64,000 bases of DNA from assembly GCF_002811925.1 (NCBI RefSeq), contig NZ_NPDS01000007.1:124001-188000 (forward strand). Reading direction: 5' to 3'. The first letter of the stretch is position 1. Each line of letters starts with the position of its first letter. Shown here piece by piece: positions 39,047 to 50,127 of this stretch. The position numbers were made by a program, and so were the translations under genes. The notes below the pieces were generated by a model. That model did not search any database and was not told where the DNA came from. It saw nothing but the letters and a program-made list of their open reading frames with translations. The stretch is from Leptospira barantonii (GTDB lineage Bacteria; Spirochaetota; Leptospiria; Leptospirales; Leptospiraceae).

Positions 39047-39355
39047 TCAAAGTTGAATCGTAAGGGAAACACGGACGTTCTGATCCAAAAGAATTTTTTC
39101 CCGTTTGCGAATCTCCACTTTCAATGGTAGAACATATTTCGGAGAATCTTTTTCAGGAAAGATCGATGTATTCCAACTCGTTTCACCGATTTGAGCTAAA
39201 ACGGGAATCATTCCCCAAGATCCTTTCGATTGTTCCGCAAACAGTTTTATCTTTTTGGAAACGTTCAACGGCAAGGTTAAAAAATGCCAACCGCCTTTAC
39301 CCGGATAAATCCAAACCTTTGCTTTAAATTCAATTTTAAAAGAATTCGGATTCAT
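39047..39355 (-). CDS. DUF1905 family protein
   Basis: 102 residues, cytoplasmic, a single small beta barrel. FKAKVWIYPGKGGWHFLTLP and VKRGF-like strands with SKGSWGMIPVLAQIGETSWNTSIFP and YVLPLKVEIRKREKI correspond to the DUF1905 pattern (KxWxYxG ... W ... T ... LP). Function is not known in any species. It converges with the M23 gene. Confidence 0.85.
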   Translation of the reverse strand: MNPNSFKIEFKAKVWIYPGKGGWHFLTLPLNVSKKIKLFAEQSKGSWGMIPVLAQIGETSWNTSIFPEKDSPKYVLPLKVEIRKREKILLDQNVRVSLTIQL

Positions 39356-39418
39356 TCTTTCTTTATGCTCGATTCTAAGTTTTTATGCGCGTTGATAAGC
39401 TTAGAATTTTTGAATATT

Positions 39419-40516
39419 CTATTCTCTCTTGAAACTTTGTAGAAGTTTTTCCACGGCTTCTTCGTGCGTTCTTCCCTTAACCAAACTTTCGGAAATATGA
39501 AACAAAAACGAATCGGGAAGTTTATCTCCGGAGGAAATGAAAAAACCGGTCTTAGCATATCTCGGTCTTAGATTGTCGTAATAGGTCCAAAAAACCCCGT
39601 CCATTCTCTTTTCGAAATTCTCTTCTCCGAGTTCGTGAACCTCAACCATCTCACCTTGATTGATCGCAAGATCCAAATACTTTCCGAACTCGGGTTTGAT
39701 CTTATCGATTTCCAAAAAGGGTTCTGGGAAATAAAATATTCTAACCGAAGGATAACGATTCGGATCGGTTTCACTCGAGGAGATAATTCCCGCGATCTGT
39801 CCGGTTCCGGTTTGATCCTTCAAGGTTAAATTTTTCGGATTGTGAAAGTAAAAATCTTCGGGCAAGGTGAGTTGGATTTGAATATCCGCATTCTTCAAAA
39901 CTCTCGATTCGGAATCGTAACTCCAGTTGGTGAGTTCTTTTTGTTCCCATGTCGGTTTAAAAAGAATGTAAGATGTCAATATTTCGGCTTGTTGAAGCGC
40001 CTTGAAACTTAAAAGCCCCCCGGTTAAAACCATCAACCCGAGTAACGCGATTCTATAGAAGACGCTGCTTTCGAGAAATCGCAAGACAAGTCCGATCGCA
40101 CAATAAACGGAGATAAAAATAATGCCGGAACGATTGGAATAAAAATCGGTAAAAATGAGCAGAGATAAACACGATGCAAAGACGATCGCTTCCACGATCG
40201 GGTTTAAGAAAACTCGAACTGCGTCATACGTACTTGTCGAATCGGGACCGATCTTGTATCTTTTAACGGATTCTTCCTTAAGAAGTTTTCCGAACGCAAA
40301 CGAGATCAAAAAGAAAAAGCCGCTCGCGACGAGATAAGCTCCCGAAACCAAAAGCAGTATAAAAAATATCGGGAGATGATTTTCATGAAGAATGAGAAAT
40401 GAAATTCCGATGATCGAGTAAATCAGATAGAGCTTTCTCAAAAAGGAAAGTTCTTGCAGTTTCACAAGGAAAGATTGGAGTTTCTTCCAGCCAGGAATTT
40501 TTTGGAGCCATTTCAT
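39419..40516 (-). CDS. membrane protein of unknown function
   Basis: 365 residues. Roughly five hydrophobic segments (starting near 35, 55, 110, 130 and 158) occupy the N-terminal half. The remainder, from ~residue 190, is a soluble domain of mixed strands and helices (IQLTLPEDFYFHNPKNLTL, RYPSVRIFYFPEPFLEI, DGVFWTYYDNLRPRY). No family was recognised. Its ATG (40516) overlaps the ATG of the divergent gene by two bases in a CATG, so its control region lies within that neighbour. Confidence 0.72.
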   Translation of the reverse strand: MKWLQKIPGWKKLQSFLVKLQELSFLRKLYLIYSIIGISFLILHENHLPIFFILLLVSGAYLVASGFFFLISFAFGKLLKEESVKRYKIGPDSTSTYDAVRVFLNPIVEAIVFASCLSLLIFTDFYSNRSGIIFISVYCAIGLVLRFLESSVFYRIALLGLMVLTGGLLSFKALQQAEILTSYILFKPTWEQKELTNWSYDSESRVLKNADIQIQLTLPEDFYFHNPKNLTLKDQTGTGQIAGIISSSETDPNRYPSVRIFYFPEPFLEIDKIKPEFGKYLDLAINQGEMVEVHELGEENFEKRMDGVFWTYYDNLRPRYAKTGFFISSGDKLPDSFLFHISESLVKGRTHEEAVEKLLQSFKRE

Positions 40517-41111
40517 GAGTCAGATTACCGGTTTTTTTTCAGATCTGAAAACGAGTTTTGACAGCCTATCCCAGTCCATCCAATCATTTCTTGATACGAT
40601 CGGGGTAATTACATCTTTTTTAAAGATTCTTTTTTCCATCGTACCTTTGGACCTCTTTTTGGTTCTGATCTTTTCTTTGCTTATCGTTTATCTTTTTAAT
40701 ACGATTTCCCCGAGCACGAGTCGATCGAATTACACTCTTGCCGTTTTGATCGTTTCGACTTTGAGGGCATTCTTTCATAATGCGGTTTCACAAACTTGGA
40801 ATCTCGGTCCTATTTTATTGACGGCCTCGTATCTTTTGATTCCCGCATATTCGATATTCTTGATTCGTTGGTGTTTTTCCTTTTTGAAAACGATGTATCA
40901 AAGAAGAAACGCGCTCAATCCCAAAGATTTTGAAAGCGGTTTGAACAAGGTTCAAAAATCTTTTCACGATTTAATGGCAAAATCGTACGGAGAATTGGCA
41001 TCTTCAGATTCGAAAAAACTCTTAGATCGAAGTCTATTGAAGGAACAAGTAGAGGAATTGGAAAGAAGCTTACAGGGTTTAAAAACTCTCATCGATTCTA
41101 AAAAAGAATGA
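40515..41111 (+). CDS. membrane protein of unknown function
   Basis: 198 residues. Start ATG 40515 has GGAG about ten bases upstream. Four or so hydrophobic spans (SFLKILFSIVPLDLFLVLIFSLLIVYLFN, then two between residues 75 and 120) are followed by a soluble tail with a coiled coil (LLKEQVEELERSLQGLKTLI). The N-terminus has an amphipathic helix (DLKTSFDSLSQSIQSFLD). No family was recognised. Together with its head-to-head partner it may form one membrane system, but nothing else shows this. Confidence 0.72.
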   Translation: MSQITGFFSDLKTSFDSLSQSIQSFLDTIGVITSFLKILFSIVPLDLFLVLIFSLLIVYLFNTISPSTSRSNYTLAVLIVSTLRAFFHNAVSQTWNLGPILLTASYLLIPAYSIFLIRWCFSFLKTMYQRRNALNPKDFESGLNKVQKSFHDLMAKSYGELASSDSKKLLDRSLLKEQVEELERSLQGLKTLIDSKKE

Positions 41112-41220
41112 AGTCACCCGTTTTCGGAAATTAAAAAGACAATCGAAATTTTAACGAAGCGGTTTGTCGGAAGAATCAATTCTCCTCAAAAAATCGGCTT
41201 GTAAACCGAAGTCGAATCGA

Positions 41221-41550
41221 TCATTCGACCGGTTTGAATAAATCTTTTACTGCGTCTTTCGCTTTCGATTGATTGAAGTCTTCCCGATCGATCAGGATCA
41301 AATCCAGACCTTCTTTTTCAAGACGATTGAGAATTTTTGCAATCTCAGCCGTAGATTTGGAATTGGTCGCCAAGTAACGAAACTTCGTTTTGCATTCGGG
41401 ACAATCTTTGTCTTTCGTATAATTCAAACCAAGATGTTTACAGTTACCGCAAGTTCCGTACAAATCGTCGATCAACATCAGTTGAGAAGATATTTCGGAG
41501 ACGCTTAACTTTGTCCAAACTCGAATGTATTTTTTATCGTCCGTTTGCAT
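41221..41550 (-). CDS. small zinc-ribbon protein
   Basis: 109 residues. Four cysteines in two pairs, TCGNCKHLG and DCPECKTKF, with 13 residues between the pairs form a treble-clef or zinc-ribbon element. The N-terminus is a short alpha/beta part (VWTKLSVSEISSQLMLIDDLYG) and the C-terminus an amphipathic helix and strand (AEIAKILNRLEKEGLDLILIDREDF). No known family. It lies 28 bp downstream of the ornithine aminotransferase gene on the same strand and may be co-transcribed. Nucleic-acid or protein binding is possible. Confidence 0.72.
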   Translation of the reverse strand: MQTDDKKYIRVWTKLSVSEISSQLMLIDDLYGTCGNCKHLGLNYTKDKDCPECKTKFRYLATNSKSTAEIAKILNRLEKEGLDLILIDREDFNQSKAKDAVKDLFKPVE

Positions 41551-41578
41551 TTACCATTTGGATATTTTGAAATTTCTC

Positions 41579-42814
41579 TTAGTCAAGACAAAACTTAACG
41601 GCTTGATCGATAATATCGCAGGCTTCGTTCATTTCTTCGACACGAATTACAAGAGGAGGCGCGAATCGAATCGTATGATGGTGTGTGGTTTTCGCAAGAA
41701 CGCCTAAGTTTAGAAGTTTTTTACAAACATCCTTTGCGACGGACTTTCCGTTTTTTTCCTTAAATTGAATCGCATTCAATAAACCTTTTCCTCGAACATC
41801 CTGTATGTCTTCGTATTTCGATTTTAGATGATTCATTCTTTTTCGAAAGATCTCTCCCATTTCGTTCGAGTTCTCGGTCATCTTTTCTTCCACTAACACC
41901 TGCAATGCGCTTTTGGCTACGGCGCAGGCCAAAGGATTTCCTCCGTACGTAGAGCCGTGTTCTCCGGGACGAATCGTTAACATAATTTCGCTACTGGATA
42001 AAACTGCAGACACGGGAAGGATTCCTCCCGAAAGAGCTTTTCCTAAAACGAGGATATCGGGCTTAACGGATTCATAATCGCCCGCGAGAAGTTTTCCGGT
42101 TCTTCCAAGACCGGTTTGCACTTCGTCGAGAATCAAAAGCACGTTCGCTTCCGAACAAAGTCTTTTACATTCCGCGAGATAACCTTCGCTCGGAACGATC
42201 ACTCCCGCTTCTCCTTGAATCGGCTCGACCATAAAGCCGGCGACATTCTTATCTTGCAGAGAATTTTTCAACGCCTCAAGATCGTTAAACGGAATGATTT
42301 CGAATCCGGGAACAAAGGGACCGAATTCTCTTTTACTCAAAGGATCCGTGGATGCGGAAATCGCTCCGATACTTCTTCCCCAAAAATTGCCGGATGCAAA
42401 AACGATCTTGGCTTGGTTTTCCGGAATTCCTTTAACCTTGTATCCCCACTTTCTACAAAGTTTAACCGCGGTCTCTGCGGCCTCCACGCCGGTATTCATG
42501 GGAAGAATTCTCTGATAACCGAGTAACTTTGTGATGTATTCCTCGTATTCTCCAAGTTGAGAATTATAAAACGCTCTTGAAGTTAACGTCAACTTCCGTG
42601 ATTGTTCGATCAAGGTCTGTATAAGTTTCGGATGACAATGCCCTTGATTGACCGCGGAATACGCCGATAAAAAATCGAAGTAACGTTTTCCTTCCACATC
42701 GTATAAATAAATTCTTTCGCCTTTGTCTAAAACGACTGGCAAGGGTTCGTAATTCGAAGCTCCGAACGTATTTTCCAATTGAATGTAATATGACGAATCT
42801 TTAACGAGCGACAT
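41579..42814 (-). CDS. rocD: ornithine aminotransferase
   Basis: Class III PLP aminotransferase converting ornithine and 2-oxoglutarate to glutamate semialdehyde and glutamate. 411 residues from the ATG at 42814, which has AGGA just upstream; the GTG at 42847 has no ribosome-binding site. Signatures: [74 protein letters not shown], the PLP Lys in [10 protein letters not shown] and [13 protein letters not shown]. The [10 protein letters not shown] and GVEAxE patterns are typical of RocD rather than acetylornithine aminotransferase. No arginase gene is in the window. Confidence 0.93.
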   Translation of the reverse strand: MSLVKDSSYYIQLENTFGASNYEPLPVVLDKGERIYLYDVEGKRYFDFLSAYSAVNQGHCHPKLIQTLIEQSRKLTLTSRAFYNSQLGEYEEYITKLLGYQRILPMNTGVEAAETAVKLCRKWGYKVKGIPENQAKIVFASGNFWGRSIGAISASTDPLSKREFGPFVPGFEIIPFNDLEALKNSLQDKNVAGFMVEPIQGEAGVIVPSEGYLAECKRLCSEANVLLILDEVQTGLGRTGKLLAGDYESVKPDILVLGKALSGGILPVSAVLSSSEIMLTIRPGEHGSTYGGNPLACAVAKSALQVLVEEKMTENSNEMGEIFRKRMNHLKSKYEDIQDVRGKGLLNAIQFKEKNGKSVAKDVCKKLLNLGVLAKTTHHHTIRFAPPLVIRVEEMNEACDIIDQAVKFCLD

Positions 42815-42979
42815 ACTTCCTATTGAAGAACAAGTTTCGATCGACACAAGGAAATTTTTTTACTCCAATCAAAACCGGATTTTTTTCTTATGAAAATTCG
42901 ATCTCAGTTCTTTTACCTTGACTTTTGGTTTTTCAGATTCAAAGTTTTCGGAAGTTTTAAGACAACTCAGGACCGAACA

Positions 42980-43354
42980 ATGAAAACATTATCGATGAGA
43001 ACTTATCTGATTCTTTGCATTACATTTATTACAATTGGCAACTGTCTTTACACGAATGTAAAAACTCCGGGTTGGTTCTACTCGCAAAGTTACACGGACG
43101 TTCGAGGAATGGAACCGGTTGGAAAACTCAGCGGCCAAGCTTGCGGGGAAGGTTGGCTTTGGCTGGTTTATACGGGTGACGAAAGTTACGAAGCCGCGGT
43201 GCAAAACGCGATTCAAGACAAGGCCGATCTTCTTTTCGACGTTCAGACCGATTATTACGTTAAATCGATATTCTTTAACCTTTACTTTTATAAATGCACG
43301 AGGGTGACCGGAATCGGAGTGAAACTACCTCATCGATTGATGAAAAAAGACTGA
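42980..43354 (+). CDS. TRL-like family lipoprotein
   Basis: 124 residues from the ATG at 42980, which has AGGA seven bases upstream and gives a lipoprotein signal (TFITIGNC). The rest matches the TRL-like pattern: [35 protein letters not shown], then hydrophobic strands and C-terminal GIGVKL. Members of this family are small membrane-linked proteins with unknown role. It is followed by another lipoprotein gene after 7 bp, so the two form a pair. Confidence 0.8.
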   Translation: MKTLSMRTYLILCITFITIGNCLYTNVKTPGWFYSQSYTDVRGMEPVGKLSGQACGEGWLWLVYTGDESYEAAVQNAIQDKADLLFDVQTDYYVKSIFFNLYFYKCTRVTGIGVKLPHRLMKKD

Positions 43355-43361
43355 GAATATT

Positions 43362-43949
43362 ATGAATTCATGGATTCGGTTCTCCGTCTTAGCATTTTTA
43401 AGCGCGGTTCTATTTTTGAATTGCGCCTTGCCGATCGGTAATCGTAGAACTCTTGTTAAACGAAACCCGATGCCGTATCCGACGGACGCGATTTTATCTC
43501 CTGAAAATCGGGTTTCCATCGCAGGAACTTATTTCAGAGATCCTTCGATTCATTACGGGAATGCGTCCACACGTTTGCGTTTATTCGGATTCGACGGTTT
43601 TATACATTCGACCTCCTCGCTTCCGCACAAGGACATGTTCCACGGTTCTTTGGACGATTGGGATTGGTCCAATCATAGAATCATACGTTTTGAAGGAGAA
43701 AGTCAAGGGTGCCAAAGGGGAGTAACGTTGATTCTTCCCTTAAGACAGGGAGACAAAGAATCCTTGGTTCCCGTGTCCTTCGTTTTCGGAAAGACGAGTT
43801 TTTATGACGAACTGAAACTGGAAATGGAAAAGAATAAGATCAAAGCTCTTTTCGATTCGAGATTGGACATTGAACAAACCGCGTTCTTATTTTGGTTGGT
43901 TCAGAAAAGATGCATTCGATTCAAAAGTTATGCTATTCAGGAATTTTGA
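43362..43949 (+). CDS. putative lipoprotein of unknown function
   Basis: 195 residues. Signal and lipobox end LFLNC (Cys21). The mature part is a mixed alpha/beta domain with no recognised motif; two other Cys (CQRG, KRC) might pair. It follows the TRL-like gene by 7 bp and precedes the DUF423 gene by 18 bp, all on one strand, which suggests one small operon of envelope proteins. Confidence 0.72.
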   Translation: MNSWIRFSVLAFLSAVLFLNCALPIGNRRTLVKRNPMPYPTDAILSPENRVSIAGTYFRDPSIHYGNASTRLRLFGFDGFIHSTSSLPHKDMFHGSLDDWDWSNHRIIRFEGESQGCQRGVTLILPLRQGDKESLVPVSFVFGKTSFYDELKLEMEKNKIKALFDSRLDIEQTAFLFWLVQKRCIRFKSYAIQEF

Positions 43950-43967
43950 ATAAATTTCACTCGAGTT

Positions 43968-44354
43968 ATGACGGGAAAACAAAAAACGATTCTCATCCTT
44001 TCTTCCTTATCCGGGTTTCTCGGAGTTGCCTTGGGCGCGTTCGGAGCGCACGCTTTGAAAACGATTATCACCCCGGATTTACTCGCCGTATTTGAAACCG
44101 GAAATCGTTATCACTTGATTCACAGCATTCTTCCTTTGATTTTGGCCATCACAGGTTTCGTAAATCGAAGCAAGGCGGCGTGGATTTCTTCGATTTTATT
44201 CCTTGCAGGAATTCTAATATTCTCCGGTTCTTTATACGTTTTGGCGATCACCGGAATTAGAATTTTAGGAGCGATTACTCCGATCGGCGGCGTTTCCTTT
44301 TTAGTTGCCTGGGCCTTATTAGGTTTTTCCGCGATCGGGTCAAAGAACGACTAA
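43968..44354 (+). CDS. DUF423 family membrane protein
   Basis: 128 residues with four membrane spans, as in YgdD/YwdK proteins. The N-terminal motif LSGFLGVALGAFGAHALK and later ETGNRYHLIHS and PIGGVSFLVAWALLG agree closely. Function of the family is unknown. Its stop codon overlaps by 4 bp the stop of the minus-strand FliG-like gene. Confidence 0.92.
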   Translation: MTGKQKTILILSSLSGFLGVALGAFGAHALKTIITPDLLAVFETGNRYHLIHSILPLILAITGFVNRSKAAWISSILFLAGILIFSGSLYVLAITGIRILGAITPIGGVSFLVAWALLGFSAIGSKND

Positions 44355-44680
44355 CGCTGTGTTCCGAAGTAGAATTTTCCTTTTTTCTCGATCAACTTTC
44401 TGGTAATTAAACCCTCGGCGATGATCAACAAACCCTGAACCGCGGATTCTTTTTTGGAAGTTTCCGTGTCCTTTTGTTCCGCCATAAGTTGATGAACGTA
44501 TTCTCTTCTTTTTCCTTCCAGAACTCCGAGCATGGAGCCGCAAACTTTACTATCACCGATCAAAAAAGCCAAGGCTAAGGTTTGCGGAGGAGTTTCGTTG
44601 CAAAGATAATAAAGCGCTAAGTTGTCGAAGTATGAAATTTCCTCGAAAGATTTTACTGTAAGTTCTTCTTTTTCATCCAT
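44351..44680 (-). CDS. small protein with a single FliG-like domain
   Basis: 109 residues. The segment [36 protein letters not shown] follows the pattern of the FliG repeat (EHPQTxAlILsxLxpxxAaxvLxxLpxexrxevxxRI). So this is a lone armadillo-like helical domain and not a full motor protein. The C-terminus is basic. It overlaps the M32 peptidase stop by 8 bp. Conservation and role in the flagellar motor are not known. The similarity is by eye. Confidence 0.65.
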   Translation of the reverse strand: MDEKEELTVKSFEEISYFDNLALYYLCNETPPQTLALAFLIGDSKVCGSMLGVLEGKRREYVHQLMAEQKDTETSKKESAVQGLLIIAEGLITRKLIEKKGKFYFGTQR

Positions 44681-46226
44681 GATTGATCGATTCCAATTCG
44701 ATAAGTTTTTTTTCGAGGTATTGAACCAAGTGGGAAGAATCCGGATCGGAACCCGTAGCGGTCCGAATCAAATTCTCCGCAGAATAGAATTTTCCCTTCC
44801 AATGGACATTTTTTCTAAGCCAATTCAGAAGAGAAGAAAAGTCCTTTCTATCCTTTACTTCGGATTGAAAATTCGGATTTTCTTTGGAGAAAGATTGAAA
44901 GAGTTGAGCCGAATAAATATTTCCTAACGTATAAGTCGGAAAGTAACCAAAAGCACCGCCGCTCCAATGAACATCCTGCAACACCCCTTCTCGATCGGAA
45001 GGAACTTTTATGCCGAACATTTCCTTCATCTTTGTATTCCAGATTTCGGGAAGTTCCGAAACGCCGATTTTGCCGTTGATCAAATCTCTTTCGATTTCAA
45101 ATCGAAGAATGATATGAAGATTATAAGTGATTTGATCCGCCTCCACTCGAATCAAGGACGGAGAGGATTGGTTGATATACGCGAAAAGTTTGGAAAAGCT
45201 AAGTTCGGATTCTTTTATATTCAGAGTTTCTAATAAGCTTGGGTAATACATTTCCCAGAATTCTCTGGATCTGCCGACTTGATTCTCCCAAAGCCTGCTT
45301 TGTGACTCGTGAACGCCTAAAGAAACGGAATCGTGTAAAGGCGAAGGACCGCCTTCAATTTCGGAAATTCCCGCTTCATAAAGAGAATGTCCTGTTTCAT
45401 GCAAAATACTGAATATAGACGAAAGCGGATCTTTCAAATCGTACCGCGTGGTAATTCTCTTATCCTTACTTCCGAGCGAGGTCGAAAAAGGATGTTCGCT
45501 TGCATCCAAACGGGAAAGCTTTTGAGACAATCCTAAAATACCGGGAAGAGCCTCTCCCAGTTTATTTTGAAGAAAGATTGGAATTTCCCGCGGAAACGGA
45601 TTTGTTACGTTCTTCCCTCTTGCAACCAAAGGTTTTAAAGAATTCTTCAAATTGAAAAATAACTTTTCCAAATTTTTTGCTCGTTCGCCGGGTTCATAAC
45701 CTTCGAGCAACGCGTCATATGCTTCAGTTTGATAACCGTAGCACTCGGTTTGTTTTTTACAGAGTTCTACGATCTTGGTAAGAATCGGAGCAAAGTCCGA
45801 AAAACGATTCTCCTTTCTCGCTTTTGCCCAAACCGCGTGCGCCTTACTTGTGGTAACGGAAAATTCTTCCACAAGTTCTTGAGAAAGACGACGGGAACGA
45901 TCCAAGTCTAGAAACAATCTTTCAAACTCGACTTTTCTTTCGGCTTGTCCGGGAAGATTTTTTTGTTCGTTCTCTTCTCTCGCTTTCTGAGCAAGCTTAT
46001 AAAAACTTTCTCCGGCGTATTTGGAATGAATCAAACCTGATAGAAGTCCGATCTGCGAACCTCGTTCCGACCTTCCTTCTTCGGGCAAAGTGATTTCGGA
46101 ATCCCAATGAAGAACGCTGAGAATATTTCTTAGCGTAGATATCTCTTGATAAGCGACTCTGTATTCCGCGAATGATTTTAGTTCGTTCCGAATTGAATCG
46201 GAAAAAAGGTTCTCATACTCTTTCAT
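44673..46226 (-). CDS. M32 family carboxypeptidase (Taq type)
   Basis: 517-residue cytoplasmic metallocarboxypeptidase. [12 protein letters not shown] near residue 40, the zinc site [13 protein letters not shown] (HExxH), [31 protein letters not shown] and [24 protein letters not shown] are all typical of the family. It removes C-terminal residues other than Pro. The small FliG-like gene begins 8 bp before its stop. Start ATG 46226 fits the first family helix. It is divergent from the tRNA-Gly gene across 75 bp. Confidence 0.95.
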   Translation of the reverse strand: MKEYENLFSDSIRNELKSFAEYRVAYQEISTLRNILSVLHWDSEITLPEEGRSERGSQIGLLSGLIHSKYAGESFYKLAQKAREENEQKNLPGQAERKVEFERLFLDLDRSRRLSQELVEEFSVTTSKAHAVWAKARKENRFSDFAPILTKIVELCKKQTECYGYQTEAYDALLEGYEPGERAKNLEKLFFNLKNSLKPLVARGKNVTNPFPREIPIFLQNKLGEALPGILGLSQKLSRLDASEHPFSTSLGSKDKRITTRYDLKDPLSSIFSILHETGHSLYEAGISEIEGGPSPLHDSVSLGVHESQSRLWENQVGRSREFWEMYYPSLLETLNIKESELSFSKLFAYINQSSPSLIRVEADQITYNLHIILRFEIERDLINGKIGVSELPEIWNTKMKEMFGIKVPSDREGVLQDVHWSGGAFGYFPTYTLGNIYSAQLFQSFSKENPNFQSEVKDRKDFSSLLNWLRKNVHWKGKFYSAENLIRTATGSDPDSSHLVQYLEKKLIELESINHG

Positions 46227-46301
46227 CTCATTGGATAGTAAAAAATCTTCTTTTAGATTGACAAGTACCCTAACCCTAAAAAAATGATTTTTGCACGATT
46301 C

Positions 46302-46373
<72 letters not shown>

Positions 46374-46472
46374 TAATCTCTCTTTCCCCTTCACCACCGA
46401 TTTCTTAAGTTCGCTTTTCACTCGACAATTTCGAAATAATCAATAAATTATAGCCTACTTTTCGGAGGCTTT

Positions 46473-47087
46473 ATGAATCGAATTCGTCTTTTGCTCTTCG
46501 TTCTTTTATGTGCTTTGGTTCCGTTCGGAATCTATTCTCAAACGGAATCCGTCAACGTGAGTGCGGCTTCTTGGCCAAAGGATCTTACCTCCTTCGAGTC
46601 CTTTCGAAACGAACAATCCGTAACTCCTCAAGGGGCATTGATCTCTTTGATTGCGGCTTTGGATCTATATTCAAAAAACAAGGAAGAGGGGATCAAGGCT
46701 TTGATTCTTGTGGTCGATTCTTCCCATTTAACTCAGGACGCGAACGGTTATAAAGGTTTCTCATTAAATCGGAATTTGATCGATCTCGTAAAAAGACAAA
46801 TCGAACAACATTCTTATCTAATCGGATCGTATCTCCCGGGTTCGTCGGCTTCCAACGGATATGTTCCTAACAACCCGCCTTATAGCTTTACGATTACAGC
46901 CAATCGTTTCAGCGGAACGGAAGAATCGGGTCAAAGAAAATTATTCGTTCCGTCCTCGGGCGCGGATACTCCGAGACCGGTCACTTTGAAAAAGAATGCC
47001 AAAGGAGTTTGGAAAGCGCAAGAATTTTCAAGTCTTCTAGTCGGTATTAAAAAACCGGCGACGAAAAATCCCGCCGATGATTTGTAA
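46473..47087 (+). CDS. exported protein of unknown function
   Basis: 204 residues. A clear signal peptide (RLLLFVLLCALVPFGIYSQ) with a likely cut after GIYS. The mature domain begins LPKDL-like (SWPKDLTSFESFRNEQ), has a helix (GALISLIAALDLYSKNKEEGIKALILVV) and a Gly/Ser/Pro-rich middle (YLPGSSASNGYVPNNPPY). No family could be named with certainty. Probably periplasmic. It follows the tRNA-Gly gene on the same strand by 99 bp. Confidence 0.75.
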   Translation: MNRIRLLLFVLLCALVPFGIYSQTESVNVSAASWPKDLTSFESFRNEQSVTPQGALISLIAALDLYSKNKEEGIKALILVVDSSHLTQDANGYKGFSLNRNLIDLVKRQIEQHSYLIGSYLPGSSASNGYVPNNPPYSFTITANRFSGTEESGQRKLFVPSSGADTPRPVTLKKNAKGVWKAQEFSSLLVGIKKPATKNPADDL

Positions 47088-47268
47088 GTTTCGTGTGAAA
47101 ATTTCGAAAAGGCGAAATGGGAATATTTGAGAGACAAATCGACGCTCCATCTCGTTTCTCGAATATTCTAAAATTTGAATGAAGTTGATTGAACTTAAGT
47201 AAAATTAGGCGGGACAAGAAATCGGTTCCGTTTCTGGAACCGATTCGAGATGTTCCGAAAATCCGATT
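47088..47268. other. short non-coding stretch
   Basis: About 180 bp between convergent genes. I see no open frame, hairpin with T-run or repeat worth calling. Confidence 0.4.
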
Positions 47269-47466
47269 CTATCTTTGAATCGAATTTTCCGATCTATTGT
47301 TTTGAATCTCATTTAAGAAAACGATGTTTGTGCTTTCGTTTTCCAAAATGCTGTCGGCCAAAGTCTCCAACAACTTTCCGATCTTCTTGCTTCGGGAAGG
47401 ATCCGGCTTACGGGAGATTCTTTCCGGTTTGGTTTCCGGGTTATCTTCGTTCGCTCGGGAATACAC
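47269..47466 (-). CDS. small hypothetical protein (65 residues)
   Basis: GTG start at 47466 preceded by GGAGG with six bases between, the best ribosome-binding site in the vicinity. It lies 60 bp downstream of lpxD on the same strand. The product is hydrophilic: a Pro/Lys/Arg-rich first third, then KKIGKLLETLADSILENES, a probable amphipathic helix, and a polar tail. There is no signal or membrane span. No family recognised. The ribosome-binding site and sensible composition support a real gene, but it would be missed by length filters. Confidence 0.55.
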   Translation of the reverse strand: MYSRANEDNPETKPERISRKPDPSRSKKIGKLLETLADSILENESTNIVFLNEIQNNRSENSIQR

Positions 47467-47526
47467 GGGAATCCTCCAAAAGGGTGTAAGGGAAAGAATG
47501 GCTTCTAATTTTAGGCTCTGTCAAGC

Positions 47527-48585
47527 TCAATCCTTCTCTTCGATTTCAATTCCGGCGTGTTTTTCGAGAGTCTTGATTCTCTTAGACCATTTCTGGAAGT
47601 TCACGAGATGACGAATATTGACTCTTACTTTTTGATATTCGGGGAATGTAAGACCATAATCCCAACCTACGAAAATATCTTTTTTCTTGGGAGAATTTCT
47701 TAAGGAAGAACCTCCCGCAACAATGGTTCCGGCCGGTACATGCAAATGATCGGAAACCGCACAAGCGCCACCGATGATTACGTTATCTTCTACGATCGTG
47801 CTTCCTGCCACACCGCTCTGTCCCGCGATAATAATATTCTTTCCTAATATACAATTATGAGCGACGTGAACCATATTATCGAATTTGCATCCATCGCCTA
47901 TGATCGTATCTTCCAATCCGCCGCGATCGACCGCACACAAGGATCCGATTTCAACGTCGTCTCCAATTCTTACGGTTCCAACGTGAGGAATTTTATGATG
48001 AATTCCGTTCACGGTAACGAATTTATATCCGTCTCCACCGATCGAACAATTGCCGGAGCAGATGAATCTTTTACCGATGATCACTCCGTGTTGAATGGAC
48101 GAATTCGGTCCGATATGAGAATCCTCTCCGATCGTTACATCTCTAGAAATCTTTACTCCGTCTTCCAGATATGTGTTCGCACCGATCACCGAATTTTCTC
48201 CGATGACAACGTATTCTCCAACGGTAACCCCCGCTCCCAACTTAGCGCTCGGATGAATGATCGCCGAGGAAGAAATTTTTCCGGAAGGGACATAAGGAGG
48301 GTATACACAATTTAGAATTTCGACAAGGCTCAACTCAGGATTTGAAACAACGAGACAAGGAAGAGTTATTTCTTTTGCAAACTCTTCGGTGGTCAAGATT
48401 ACGCTCGAAAGAGTATTCTTAACTTCGGATAACATTTTCTTGGTGGAAAGAAAGCTGATGGAATTCTTCGCTCCCGGGGTAATCGGGGTTACCTTTTCAA
48501 TCAAGATCGTATCAGGAGCGGCTGAATTTGTGATCTTCGATCCGCTGACTTTTTTCGCGAGATCGGATAGTTTAATTTGGGGCAT
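47527..48585 (-). CDS. lpxD: UDP-3-O-acylglucosamine N-acyltransferase LpxD
   Basis: Third step of lipid A synthesis: transfers a hydroxyacyl chain to the amino group. 352 residues. A short uridine-binding N-terminal domain (to ~100) with [17 protein letters not shown] is followed by the left-handed beta helix of hexapeptide repeats ([20 protein letters not shown] and onward). The catalytic His is in [11 protein letters not shown], and [19 protein letters not shown] follows. The C-terminal helix ([14 protein letters not shown]) is also present. Leptospira is known to carry two lpxD copies, so this may be one of a pair. It is not in an lpxA-fabZ cluster here. Confidence 0.95.
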   Translation of the reverse strand: MPQIKLSDLAKKVSGSKITNSAAPDTILIEKVTPITPGAKNSISFLSTKKMLSEVKNTLSSVILTTEEFAKEITLPCLVVSNPELSLVEILNCVYPPYVPSGKISSSAIIHPSAKLGAGVTVGEYVVIGENSVIGANTYLEDGVKISRDVTIGEDSHIGPNSSIQHGVIIGKRFICSGNCSIGGDGYKFVTVNGIHHKIPHVGTVRIGDDVEIGSLCAVDRGGLEDTIIGDGCKFDNMVHVAHNCILGKNIIIAGQSGVAGSTIVEDNVIIGGACAVSDHLHVPAGTIVAGGSSLRNSPKKKDIFVGWDYGLTFPEYQKVRVNIRHLVNFQKWSKRIKTLEKHAGIEIEEKD

Positions 48586-48799
48586 GTTTCCCTCGTTTTA
48601 ATTGGTTGATACACGGAGAAACGAACGACTTAAAGCGTCACGCAAAAAAACAGCATAGGTTTCGGTGATCCATTTCGATTTATAAGAATTAGGACTTTGG
48701 CGGAAATAGAATCGAAATATCCCGTTTGACGAAATGGTCTCACTTAAAACTATGTAGGAAATTTGGAAAATTCTTCATTTTTAGGAATCGCACGCGCTC

Positions 48800-49732
<933 letters not shown>

Positions 49733-49758
49733 TCGTATTCTAAATTCTTAAAATTAGA

Positions 49759-49793
49759 AGCCGAAAGAGATCACTTTTCTTTCGGCTTTTTTA
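49759..49793 (+). terminator. Rho-independent terminator of the FNR gene
   Basis: AGCCGAAAGA, nine-base loop, TCTTTCGGCT, then TTTTTT: a ten-pair perfect stem with a T-run, 26 bp after the stop codon. Confidence 0.92.
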
Positions 49794-49886
49794 TTTTAGA
49801 ACCCCGATCAGAATCAAAAAACGAATCGATGAAATTCGTGTTCACTGTTTATATTGGTATAATAAAACTCAACGGGAGAATCAAGA

Positions 49887-50102
49887 ATGGGTGTTATCCG
49901 CGACGTGGACAAAGGCCGAGGCGAAGTGATTCGAGTGGAAGTGTCCGAATACAAAGGTATCAAATATCTGAATCTCCGGGTTTGGTACACCGATAAAGAC
50001 GGCGAAAAAAAACCGACTCAAAAAGGAATCGCGATCCCTCCCGAACTTTACGATCAAATTAGGGAAGCCGTCATCGAAGCGGAAAGCGAAGTCAAAGAAT
50101 AA
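49887..50102 (+). CDS. PC4/YdbC-like ssDNA-binding protein
   Basis: 71 residues. The pattern [47 protein letters not shown] is that of bacterial PC4 (p15)-like proteins, which bind single-stranded DNA as dimers. The role in transcription or repair is unknown in bacteria. It has its own short leader with GGGAG before the ATG. It converges with the VWA-STAS gene. Confidence 0.85.
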   Translation: MGVIRDVDKGRGEVIRVEVSEYKGIKYLNLRVWYTDKDGEKKPTQKGIAIPPELYDQIREAVIEAESEVKE

Positions 50103-50127
50103 TTCTTCCCGCTTTCAACGACGTGAC

